A stretch of 5,886 nucleotides of DNA from CAYPZL01 sp964415045 (GCA_964415045.1 CAYPZL010000266.1:1-5886); one strand, 5' to 3'; counted from the stretch's first letter, positions 1 to 5,636 are shown. Notes: a model not told the origin generated them from the sequence alone. A program made the numbers and translations.

Positions 1-1
1 C

Positions 2-682
2 CGCTCCAGGACAAATATCGGCAACGCGGACCAATTTACTCGAATCTACTTAGTAGTCCAGCGCCTCGCTTGGACATTCGCTCGGGCTGGGATTCGCCCA
101 ATGGTCGAAGAGGTTTATGGTGCGTCAACGGAGGTGTCACCGGAGAATAGTGACAGTGTCCACCCCGCGGAGTTCTACATCAAGCCTCCCATAGGGGAGG
201 ATCTAATGCTTGGTGACGTTCGCCTTCGCCAGACTGACGAACACGATGAATACCTTCTTGTCCTGTGGCCGACCTGCGATATGGTCTCATGCGGTGGTCG
301 AACGCCTAAGACTGAATCCGTGCTGTGTGCGCGGGGATTGCTCGCCAGGGAGACGTCGGAGATCACGGCATGGCTTGCTTCTCCAAGCAGCAGCAAACAG
401 AAGAAGGTTGAGAGACTCCTACGGAATGCACGAGCCGAATCGCCAGATCGGTATCATTTCCTCCCAGGTGTTTGGGATATTCCTGATCTGCTGGTTGATT
501 TTCAGGCACTGGAACATCTTCCTCTTGCCGAAGTCAGTAACTATCCATGTCTGGGCACAGTGTCGAGCCCGTTTTGCGAGGCCCTGGCCATACGATTCCA
601 AAGATACATTGGACGTATCGGAACGCCAGATTTGGATGCGAACACTGTGCTAGCCAAGATTGGCAACCATGTACAAACGTAA
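2..682 (+). CDS. Unrecognised protein, C-terminal part (5' truncated by window edge)
   Basis: The frame is open from base 2 to the TAA at 680-682, giving 226 visible residues. An ATG occurs at 101, but the codons before it contain no stop and read like protein (QRLAWTFARAG), and there is no clear ribosome binding site before 101. I therefore treat the gene as starting upstream of the window. I do not recognise the family. Visible landmarks are a hydrophobic strand leading into LVLWPTCDMV (residues about 86-95), a basic helix SSSKQKKVERLLRNAR, then YHFLPGVWDIPDLLVDFQ and a C-terminal SPFCEALAIRFQRYIGRIGTPDLD. There is no signal peptide or membrane segment. The stop is 36 bases before vsr on the same strand, so co-transcription is likely and a role in the same restriction, repair or defence locus is inferred. 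Base composition is less GC-rich than the genes after position 1200, which fits transfer. That it is a coding sequence is fairly sure; its function is unknown. Confidence 0.72.
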   Translation, partial: RSRTNIGNADQFTRIYLVVQRLAWTFARAGIRPMVEEVYGASTEVSPENSDSVHPAEFYIKPPIGEDLMLGDVRLRQTDEHDEYLLVLWPTCDMVSCGGRTPKTESVLCARGLLARETSEITAWLASPSSSKQKKVERLLRNARAESPDRYHFLPGVWDIPDLLVDFQALEHLPLAEVSNYPCLGTVSSPFCEALAIRFQRYIGRIGTPDLDANTVLAKIGNHVQT

Positions 683-704
683 AAGGGACGGAAGCATATT
701 CTTC

Positions 705-709
705 AAAGG
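705..709 (+). promoter_or_regulatory. Ribosome binding site fixing the GTG start of vsr
   Basis: AAAGG lies 9 bases before the GTG at 719. It supports this non-ATG start, which also gives the family's typical N-terminus MADV. No separate promoter is evident in the 36-base gap after the preceding gene. Confidence 0.55.
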
Positions 710-718
710 TCAACGCCT

Positions 719-1129
719 GTGGCTGATGTGTTGACAACAGAACAACGCAGACACTGCATGTCTCGGATTCGTGGCAAGGATACGAAACCTGAGTTCATCG
801 TGCGGCGGATGGTCCACGGTATGGGATACAGATTCCGTCTGCACAAGCGTACCCTGCCTGGTTCGCCCGATCTCGTATTGACGCGCCACCGGAAAGTAAT
901 CTTTGTCCATGGCTGTTTCTGGCACAAGCACCGATGTAAGTATGGGCGGGTCCGGCCCGCCACGAATGCGGAATTCTGGGAGAAGAAGCGGCAGGGGAAT
1001 GTGGACCGAGACCGAAGGAACGTGAAGACGCTTAAGGCTATAGGCTGGAAGGTCCTTGTGGTCTGGGAATGCTGGACACGCGACCTTCCAAAACTCGAGG
1101 GCCGCCTTCGGCGTTTCCTCGAACAATAG
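719..1129 (+). CDS. vsr: Very short patch repair endonuclease (Vsr)
   Basis: Vsr nicks DNA 5' of the T in T:G mismatches that arise when 5-methylcytosine deaminates, so that the T can be replaced by C. The 136-residue product starts at GTG and matches the family from end to end, with no frameshift. From memory of E. coli Vsr, the key residues are present: the N-terminal motif MSRIRGKDTKPE with Glu25, catalytic Asp51 in LPGSPD, the HGCFWHKHRC block (His64, Cys66, Phe67, Trp68, His69, His71, Cys73) carrying catalytic and zinc ligands and the mismatch-intercalating aromatics, NVDRDRRN with Asp98, and VVWECW with Cys118. Vsr genes normally accompany a cytosine-5 methyltransferase or larger restriction-modification loci. 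No methyltransferase is in this window, so the partner may lie upstream, beyond the truncated first gene. It converges with the HNH-AP2 gene across an 85-base gap. Confidence 0.96.
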   Translation: MADVLTTEQRRHCMSRIRGKDTKPEFIVRRMVHGMGYRFRLHKRTLPGSPDLVLTRHRKVIFVHGCFWHKHRCKYGRVRPATNAEFWEKKRQGNVDRDRRNVKTLKAIGWKVLVVWECWTRDLPKLEGRLRRFLEQ

Positions 1130-1214
1130 ATCATCCACGAAGATCAACAACAGCCTTGTTGCGTAACAGATTTGTTTCCCAAGTGGCAGGGACAGTTCGC
1201 TGCTGGCGCGGGGT

Positions 1215-1919
1215 TTATGGGGTTTGGGGTTTGGCGGGGATGGCTTCGGGGAAGTTCAGGTAGGCGAATTCTCCTTGTAGTTCGTAGGCCTTTTTGTCGC
1301 GGGCTTTGGCGGCTTCGATTTGGTCTTCGAAGGTTCCGAGGTAGTGGGTGGTGCCGCCGGACTTGATCGCGGCGAACCACTTGTCGCCCCGGGGATAGAC
1401 GCCCTTGAACCGGGACTTGCCGCTGCGCGGGGGCTTGTTGTGCTCGTTCTGGCGGGGCGTGCAGTTGCGCAGGTTGCACTGGCGGTTGTTCAGAGAGTTG
1501 CCGTTGATGTGGTCGACCACCATGCCGTCGGGCGTCTGCATGATCTCGCGGTGCATGAGGATGGTGCCGCCGGGATAGGACCGGCGGGCGTAGATCTTGC
1601 CTCCGCTGTCGAAGGCGTTCCAGCGGTAGCGGTTGAGCCGCTCGTAGTCGGCGGCGTCGACGATGGCGAACTTGCCCCGCGTCAGGGCGATGTAGCGGAC
1701 CTCGTCGTTCGGCGGCTCCGGGGGCTCGACGCGGACCGGCGGCTCGCGCCGGGCGCGGAAGTTCGGGCACGTGCTGTGGGGCATGACCTCGCGCAGTTCG
1801 CCCGGCGCGTCGGCGTGATTGACGCAGGTCATCATCGTCGGCCAGCCCAACGAAAGGTTCCGTATCCCCTGGGCGGGATTGCTCGCAGCGTACACACAGC
1901 GATAACACTTTCGATCCAT
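1215..1919 (-). CDS. HNH endonuclease-like protein with Cys-rich N-terminus and AP2 DNA-binding domain
   Basis: The product has 234 residues. The start at 1919 is chosen because GGAGG sits 8 bases upstream; the frame stays open to an ATG at 2018, but that start has no such site. Residues 1-55 carry Cys5, Cys8, Cys32 and Cys51 plus His35 and His48, a likely small zinc-binding module (inference). A Pro/Glu-rich linker (EPPVRVEPPEPPNDE) follows. Residues about 76-161 are an HNH_3-type nuclease region: YERLNRYRWNA, LMHREIM (His123), VVDHINGNSLNNRQCNLR (Asp136, His137, Asn145) and TPRQNEHNK (His160). Residues about 169-223 are an AP2-like domain: SRFKGVYPRGDKWFAAI, YLGTFEDQIEAAKARDKKA and a final LNFPE. 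This pairing is typical of free-standing homing-endonuclease-like genes in phages and some bacteria. I recall similar Cys-rich forms as multicopy in planctomycete genomes. It probably cuts DNA and may be mobile; whether it is active cannot be read here. It has its own promoter and leader. Confidence 0.88.
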   Translation of the reverse strand: MDRKCYRCVYAASNPAQGIRNLSLGWPTMMTCVNHADAPGELREVMPHSTCPNFRARREPPVRVEPPEPPNDEVRYIALTRGKFAIVDAADYERLNRYRWNAFDSGGKIYARRSYPGGTILMHREIMQTPDGMVVDHINGNSLNNRQCNLRNCTPRQNEHNKPPRSGKSRFKGVYPRGDKWFAAIKSGGTTHYLGTFEDQIEAAKARDKKAYELQGEFAYLNFPEAIPAKPQTP

Positions 1920-2127
1920 GATGAATTCCTCCAGAGTCCGAAGTCCGGGCGGGCCGTTCCCGTGGCGCGTCGCCGGCGCATGATGCCGGCGCGTGGGATT
2001 TCGGCCATCCGGGACCATCTCGGACTACGCTATTTGGATGTGAATCTGACGTGCCGGCGATGGTGTTCTGCCCGCACACGATGCTACCTGCCGCACCTGG
2101 CGGCGTCCCGCTTCGCTCCTGCGAAGC
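1920..2127 (-). other. Predicted structured 5' leader of the HNH-AP2 gene
   Basis: If the promoter at 2134-2162 is used, transcription starts near 2127 and leaves about 208 untranslated bases. Three perfect hairpins lie in it. The first is at 2110-2127, at the very 5' end: stem GCTTCGC/GCGAAGC, 7 bp, loop AGGA on the transcript. The second is at 2090-2104: stem GCCGC/GCGGC, 5 bp, loop CAGGT. The third is at 1971-1991: stem CGCCGGC/GCCGGCG, 7 bp, 7-base loop. No U-tract follows any of them, so they do not look like attenuator terminators. I recognise no riboswitch class. A stability or RNA-binding-protein role is only a guess. Confidence 0.4.
1928..1932 (-). promoter_or_regulatory. Strong ribosome binding site for the HNH-AP2 gene
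   Basis: On the - strand GGAGG lies 8 bases before the ATG at 1919. It decides the start in favour of 1919 over the upstream in-frame ATG at 2018. Confidence 0.75.
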
Positions 2128-2133
2128 AACTGT

Positions 2134-2162
2134 ATAATAGGCGAGACAGTCGTAATTGTCAA
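2134..2162 (-). promoter_or_regulatory. Sigma70-type promoter driving the HNH-AP2 gene
   Basis: On the - strand a perfect -35 TTGACA (2162-2157) is separated by exactly 17 bases from a -10 TATTAT (2139-2134). The predicted start is near 2127. The -10 region reads TATAAT on the + strand (2133-2138), but no -35 is correctly placed there, so the - strand reading is much stronger. The site lies in an AT-rich island within otherwise GC-rich DNA, between the HNH gene and the divergent glycosidase gene. Confidence 0.72.
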
Positions 2163-2281
2163 CAACAAACACCGCGAATTTTTGACATTTTTTTAAACTC
2201 GAACCGCCGGGAAGCGCGTTTACAGCAGCGGCGGCAGTTGATATCAATGCACGAGGCAACGAATGACAACAGGGTGACGGT

Positions 2282-2285
2282 GGAG
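2282..2285 (+). promoter_or_regulatory. Ribosome binding site for the glycosidase gene
   Basis: GGAG lies 9 bases before the ATG at 2295. The other in-frame ATGs, at 2247, 2304 and 2325, have poorer upstream sites, so this sequence is the reason for choosing 2295. Confidence 0.5.
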
Positions 2286-2294
2286 ATTCCGAGT

Positions 2295-3440
2295 ATGCGT
2301 GGCATGAGAACCGGTCGGTGCAAGATGACGGGGGTCGCGTTTCTGGCGTTGTGGTTTTTCTGTTCGATCTCGCCGGCGGCGGGATCGGAGGCGGCGGCCC
2401 TGCCCCGGGTGGCGCCGGGGCTCGAATACGTTCACCATCGCATCGGGGACGGGCCCTGGTCGATCCACGTGCTGAAGGTCCGGCGCTCGGGCGGGACGTT
2501 TCAACTGCACTCGGCTCTGGCCCAGGATACGGTGTACGGGCTGGCCTCGGTCGGCGAGCAGGTCGTCGGCCTGGGGGCCGGCGGAGGCAGACCGGTCGCG
2601 GCGGTCAACGGGGATTTCTTCCGCATCCGCAGCGGGCCCTACCAGGGCGACCCGCTCGGCCTGCACATCGCGCGGGGCGAGCTGATCAGCTCCCCCACGG
2701 GATCGAGCTTCTGGATCGATGGCGAGGGCCGACCTCGTATCGGTGAGGTCATGGCGAAATTCCGCGCCGTTGGCCCGGGCGGGCTGGACCTTCCGTTCGG
2801 CGTGAACCAGGAGCGGGCCGACGATGCGGCGGTGCTGTACACGCCCACGATGAGACCGTCCACGCGCACACGCGGCGGGCTGGAAATCGTATTGCGCCGC
2901 GACGGCGAGGGCGACTGGCTGCCGCTTCGCGCGGGCCGGCCGTACCGGGCCCGCATCGCGGCGATCCGGCGCGAAGGCGACACGAAACTGGATCCCGGCG
3001 TCATGGTCCTCTCGATCGGGCCGAAACGGGCGGCGGAGCTGCCCGCGCTGGAAACAGGAATGACGCTTTCGCTGCGCCTGCGGACCGTGCCCGATCTGAG
3101 GGACGCGACGACGGCAGTCGGAGGCGGGCCGGTCCTGCTGCGCGACGGCGAACCGGGGCAGTGGACAGGCTCGCTGCCGAGGCATCCGCGTACCGTAGTC
3201 GGATGGAACGACGAGGACTTCTTCCTGGTCGTCGTGGACGGGCGGCAGGAGCCGCTTTCGGTGGGCATGACGTACCCCGAGCTGGCCGCACTGATGCTGC
3301 GTTACGGCTGCAAGCACGCGATGAACTTGGACGGCGGCGGCTCCTCGACGCTCTGGCTGGACGGCCACATCATGAACTCGCCCTCCGACGGCCGGCCGCG
3401 ACGAGTGGCCAACAGCCTGATCGTGATCTCGAACCAGTGA
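2295..3440 (+). CDS. Exported phosphodiester glycosidase (NAGPA-domain) protein
   Basis: The product has 381 residues from ATG 2295. It opens with a signal peptide: a basic start (Arg2, Arg5, Arg8, Lys10), the hydrophobic stretch GVAFLALWFFCSIS and likely cleavage around SPAAGSEA (residues 26-35). There is no proper lipobox. The rest is a NAGPA domain (N-acetylglucosamine-1-phosphodiester alpha-N-acetylglucosaminidase fold): AVNGDFF (103-109), DPLGLHIARGEL, VNQERADDAAVLYTP, VGGGPVLLRDGE, RHPRTVVGW (296-304), FFLVVVDGR and NLDGGGSSTLWLDG (344-357). These are the conserved blocks of the family, which cleaves sugars from phosphodiester linkages. The product probably acts outside the cytoplasmic membrane. 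The bacterial substrate is unknown; cell-envelope or environmental glycan phosphodiesters are an inference. The gene ends 11 bases before the SIS-domain gene, so one transcript is likely. No convincing + strand promoter was found; a TTGACA at 2182-2187 lacks a matching -10. Confidence 0.88.
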   Translation: MRGMRTGRCKMTGVAFLALWFFCSISPAAGSEAAALPRVAPGLEYVHHRIGDGPWSIHVLKVRRSGGTFQLHSALAQDTVYGLASVGEQVVGLGAGGGRPVAAVNGDFFRIRSGPYQGDPLGLHIARGELISSPTGSSFWIDGEGRPRIGEVMAKFRAVGPGGLDLPFGVNQERADDAAVLYTPTMRPSTRTRGGLEIVLRRDGEGDWLPLRAGRPYRARIAAIRREGDTKLDPGVMVLSIGPKRAAELPALETGMTLSLRLRTVPDLRDATTAVGGGPVLLRDGEPGQWTGSLPRHPRTVVGWNDEDFFLVVVDGRQEPLSVGMTYPELAALMLRYGCKHAMNLDGGGSSTLWLDGHIMNSPSDGRPRRVANSLIVISNQ

Positions 3441-3451
3441 CCGGAGTTGAT

Positions 3452-5215
3452 ATGACGACCGCTGCTGAAAAAGCACGAGAATTTCTGGAGCGACAGAAGG
3501 CGTTTCGTCTCGGGACGTTGCTGAGCGAATCGTCGCATCCGAAGACGCGCCGTCTCTCCGAGACCATGGAGGCCGATGTCGAGGCGGGCATTCGCCTGTT
3601 GCAGTCCGTGGATGCGGACATACCGGCGGCGCTGGACCGGATTTTCGCGCAGGATTCGTACGCGCGGCTGGCCGCGACGATGCGCGACGCCCTGCGGCAC
3701 GGCAAACGCATCTTCTTCACCGGCTGCGGAGCCACCGGGCGACTGGCCATCCTGCTGGAGGCCGCCTGGCGGCGGTTTTGGCGGGACATGCAGCAGCGGC
3801 ATCCGTCCGTGCCGTCGCTGGAAGATCGCTGTATCAGCGTCATGGCCGGCGGCGACTTCGCGCTGATCAAGTCGGTGGAGGGATTCGAGGATTTTCCCGA
3901 CTTCGGGCGCTACCAGCTCGCCGAGGCGGGGGTGCGGGAAGGCGACGTCGTGGTCGCCGTCACCGAAGGCGGCGAGACGCCCTTCGTCATCGGCACGGCC
4001 TGGCAGGGACTGGACTCGGACGCGCACGTCTTCTTCGTCTACAACAACCCCACGGACGACCTGCGTCGCCACGTGCGGCGCTCGCGCGAGGTTATCGAGG
4101 AGCCGCGCATCGGCAAGCTCGACCTGACCACCGGGCCGATGGCCATCACCGGCTCGACGCGGATGCAGGCGACGACGGTAGAGCTGCTCGTCGTCGGCGC
4201 CGCCCTCGAGACGGCCCTGGGACAGATCCTCCGGGACCCGCTTTCGGAATCAGAAATGGCAGAACTCGGCCTGAAATCGTGCGATCCCGAAAACTACCAG
4301 CGGCTCTTTGCAGACCTTTTCGAGCAACTGACCGGGCCCGAGGCGGTCGAGGCGATGGCCCGGCTCACGCAGTTCGAGGAAGAGATCTACCGCCGCCGCG
4401 GCCTGGTGACGTATGCCGCCGACGCCGTCCTGCTCGACGTTCTCACCGACACCACCGAGCGCTCGCCGACGTTCATGGTGCCGCCGTTTCGCAGACAGGG
4501 CGATACGGCCTCGCCGGTCTCCTGGGCCTTCGTCAAGAATCCGTTTCACGGCAGCGAAGCCGCCTGGCGCGAGATGCTCCAGCGGGAGCCGCGCGGCCTG
4601 ACGTGGGGACCGCACGTCTACGAGAAACTGAAGGCCCCGATGTCACTGCAGGCCGACCCGCCCAAGCTGGACAACAAGGAGATCTACCGGTTCCGCATCG
4701 GCAACGAGCCCGATCCGTCGCGCACCGACGCGGCCGATGCGGCGCTGGTCGTGATGGGCACGTCGGACGAAGCTCGCGGCCTGAGCGCCGAATCGCTCCA
4801 ACGGTTCGGCGGCTCGTTCGCGAAGCGGGCCGCGATCACCGTGGGCCCGGAGGCAAGTCCGCTCGACGTGGACGAGCGGTTCCACTTCTCGTGCGACCGG
4901 CCCGCCTCGGCCCTGCGTCTCCGGGAGCACCTGGCGGTCAAGCTCGTCCTGAACACGGTATCGACCGCGACGATGGTCAGGCTGGGCCGGGTCATCGGCA
5001 ACGCCATGGTCTGGCTGTCCCCCAGCAACAAGAAGCTCATCGACCGCGGCTCGCGACTGACCGCCCAGGTGACGGGTTGCAGCTACGAGCGCGCCTGCGT
5101 GGTGCTGCACGAGGCCATGGAGGAGATCGCCGGCGCATCCTACACCGGGCGCGAGCCTCCGTCGCCGGTGGCGCTGGCGATCGAAAAAATCTCCGGCCGC
5201 AAAACCTCACGCTGA
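3452..5215 (+). CDS. MurQ/GKRP-like protein with two SIS sugar-phosphate-binding domains
   Basis: The product has 587 residues. The start is ATG 3452, with GGAG 5 bases upstream. It is cytoplasmic, with no signal peptide. The first SIS domain (about 55-255) shows the MurQ-family motifs FFTGCGATGRL (88-98), AGGDFALIKSVEGFED (132-147), VAVTEGGETPF (168-178) and GPMAITGSTRM (228-238). A long middle segment follows, then a second SIS domain (about 415-540), ending in the MurQ signature LNTVSTATMVRLGRVIGNAM with NKKLIDRG (about 500-533). MurQ, the N-acetylmuramic acid 6-phosphate etherase, has about 300 residues and one SIS domain. The double layout and length resemble eukaryotic glucokinase regulatory protein. 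Aligned from memory to E. coli MurQ, catalytic Glu114 corresponds to Glu146, but Glu83 falls on Ala105, with Glu103 two residues away. Etherase activity is therefore doubtful; a sugar-phosphate sensor, isomerase or altered etherase is possible. An automatic pipeline may call it murQ. Confidence 0.85.
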   Translation: MTTAAEKAREFLERQKAFRLGTLLSESSHPKTRRLSETMEADVEAGIRLLQSVDADIPAALDRIFAQDSYARLAATMRDALRHGKRIFFTGCGATGRLAILLEAAWRRFWRDMQQRHPSVPSLEDRCISVMAGGDFALIKSVEGFEDFPDFGRYQLAEAGVREGDVVVAVTEGGETPFVIGTAWQGLDSDAHVFFVYNNPTDDLRRHVRRSREVIEEPRIGKLDLTTGPMAITGSTRMQATTVELLVVGAALETALGQILRDPLSESEMAELGLKSCDPENYQRLFADLFEQLTGPEAVEAMARLTQFEEEIYRRRGLVTYAADAVLLDVLTDTTERSPTFMVPPFRRQGDTASPVSWAFVKNPFHGSEAAWREMLQREPRGLTWGPHVYEKLKAPMSLQADPPKLDNKEIYRFRIGNEPDPSRTDAADAALVVMGTSDEARGLSAESLQRFGGSFAKRAAITVGPEASPLDVDERFHFSCDRPASALRLREHLAVKLVLNTVSTATMVRLGRVIGNAMVWLSPSNKKLIDRGSRLTAQVTGCSYERACVVLHEAMEEIAGASYTGREPPSPVALAIEKISGRKTSR

Positions 5216-5223
5216 GAGCGCAG

Positions 5224-5240
5224 GGTGTGCCGTGCACACC
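5224..5240 (+). terminator. Possible terminator hairpin after the glycosidase-SIS operon
   Basis: A perfect 7-bp stem, GGTGTGC/GCACACC with a 3-base loop CGT, starts 9 bases after the stop at 5215. It is followed by the pyrimidine run GTCTCTCTCC rather than a true T-tract. Its position suits a terminator, but the weak tail keeps confidence low. Confidence 0.42.
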
Positions 5241-5267
5241 GTCTCTCTCCTGACAAATCCGGGGGCA

Positions 5268-5402
5268 CTATACCCGTTTCCGCCTGCTATTTGGCTTTCG
5301 TCCGGGCGCCTTTTTGCGCAATACGCGTCCGAGGGTGGCCGCCAGGCACTCCCGCCGGCCACTGGGATCGTAGGTATAGGTGATCTGGTCCCAGTCGTCC
5401 GA
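5268..5402 (-). pseudogene. Relic of an RHS/YD-repeat-like protein
   Basis: Read on the - strand from 5402, the DNA gives SDDWDQITYTYDPSGRR and then an unrelated-looking basic tail (ECLAATLGRVLRKKAPGRK and so on) to a TAG at 5270-5268, 44 codons in all. The YTYDPSGR core is the hallmark of RHS/YD repeats. There is no start codon or ribosome binding site, a TAG lies immediately upstream in frame (5408-5406), and repeat DNA begins there. It is best read as a truncated, probably frameshifted gene end cut off by the repeat tract. The match is short, so it could be chance. Confidence 0.35.
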
Positions 5403-5403
5403 G

Positions 5404-5416
5404 CCCTAACTGCTAA
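5404..5416 (+). repeat. Short direct-repeat copy left of the palindromic element
   Basis: CCCTAACTGCTAA here recurs exactly at 5631-5643, where it leads into the second copy of the longer repeat. The last seven bases also occur at 5596-5602, just right of the element. It marks the left side of the repeat tract that surrounds 5423-5589. Confidence 0.6.
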
Positions 5417-5450
5417 GTAGAGTTTTGCAAAATGGAGATTAGGCTTATAT

Positions 5451-5486
5451 TCTTCAAGGAAATCGTTGGTGTGATTTCCTTGAAGA
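5451..5486. repeat. Hairpin A inside the palindromic element
   Basis: A perfect 14-bp stem, TCTTCAAGGAAATC/GATTTCCTTGAAGA, with the 8-base loop GTTGGTGT. It follows the outer arm after 3 unpaired bases. There is no T-run after it, so it is not a terminator on its own. The loop bases GGTGT (5468-5472) could pair with ACACC at 5503-5507 in the link, a possible pseudoknot. Confidence 0.85.
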
Positions 5487-5525
5487 CAGAGGGTAAATAT
5501 CTACACCCAAAGCACTTACGTTCTC

Positions 5526-5559
5526 GGGAGGAAAAATCGACAAGGAGATTTTTCCTCCC
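5526..5559. repeat. Hairpin B inside the palindromic element
   Basis: A perfect 13-bp stem, GGGAGGAAAAATC/GATTTTTCCTCCC, with the 8-base loop GACAAGGA. Its apex has the same plan as hairpin A: GGAA...ATC, eight loop bases, GAT...TTCC. Five bases separate it from the right outer arm. Confidence 0.85.
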
Positions 5560-5595
5560 TAAAGTAAGCCTAATCTCCATTTTGCAAAAGTTCAG

Positions 5596-5627
5596 CTGCT
5601 AATTTAAGGGCTGACCCCAGACGTCCC
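5596..5627 (+). repeat. 32-base direct repeat, copy 1
   Basis: This 32-base unit starts CTGCTAATTTAAGGGCTGAC and ends CAGACGTCCC. It is identical to 5637-5668, with a 41-base period. It lies six bases right of the palindromic element. The core AAGGGCTGACCCC resembles sequences I recall around IS200-like/REP-associated transposases, from memory only. Confidence 0.85.
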
Positions 5628-5636
5628 GATCCCTAA

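Larger units (their letters stand above)
5423..5589. mobile_element. 167-base nested-palindrome (cloverleaf-like) element, MITE-like
   Basis: Bases 5423-5447 and 5565-5589 are a perfect 25-bp inverted repeat beginning TTTTGCAAAATGGAGATTAG. Inside are two further perfect hairpins, A (5451-5486) and B (5526-5559), joined by a 39-base link. In total 104 of 167 bases lie in perfect stems, so either strand could fold into a cloverleaf or cruciform. The element encodes no protein and is much more AT-rich than its surroundings. The outermost TTTTGCAAAA is itself palindromic, so it also stands as a direct repeat at both ends. The body could instead be 5433-5579, with 15-bp terminal inverted repeats and a 10-base target duplication. 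A non-autonomous transposable element is the likeliest reading. A structured non-coding RNA or a site for a tyrosine or single-strand transposase are alternatives. I recognise no named family. Confidence 0.62.

Noticed and set aside
1145..1161. Hairpin CAACAA/TTGTTG between vsr and the HNH-AP2 gene as a terminator
   Set aside because: Only 6 AT-rich base pairs and no T-tract on either strand. The 85-base gap otherwise shows nothing clear.
2133..2138. + strand TATAAT as a -10 for the glycosidase gene
   Set aside because: No -35-like sequence at the right distance; the same bases form the -10 of a far better - strand promoter.
2182..2187. + strand TTGACA as a -35 for the glycosidase gene
   Set aside because: No acceptable -10 lies 15-19 bases downstream; the expected position is GC-rich.
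1320..2294. Upstream extension of the glycosidase reading frame antisense to the HNH-AP2 gene
   Set aside because: The frame is open only because it mirrors a GC-rich gene. A signal peptide and ribosome binding site place the real start at 2295.
2244..3476. Long - strand open frame opposite the glycosidase gene
   Set aside because: Arg/Pro-rich translation with no family motifs; a shadow of the NAGPA gene, which has clear conserved blocks.
3778..5253. Long + strand frame of 491 codons inside the SIS gene
   Set aside because: Arg/Ala/Gly-rich shadow in another frame; the SIS frame carries all recognisable motifs.
5232..5420. + strand 62-codon open frame after the SIS gene
   Set aside because: No ribosome binding site, it overlaps the possible terminator hairpin and ends in the repeats; the opposite strand has a better, if short, RHS-like match.
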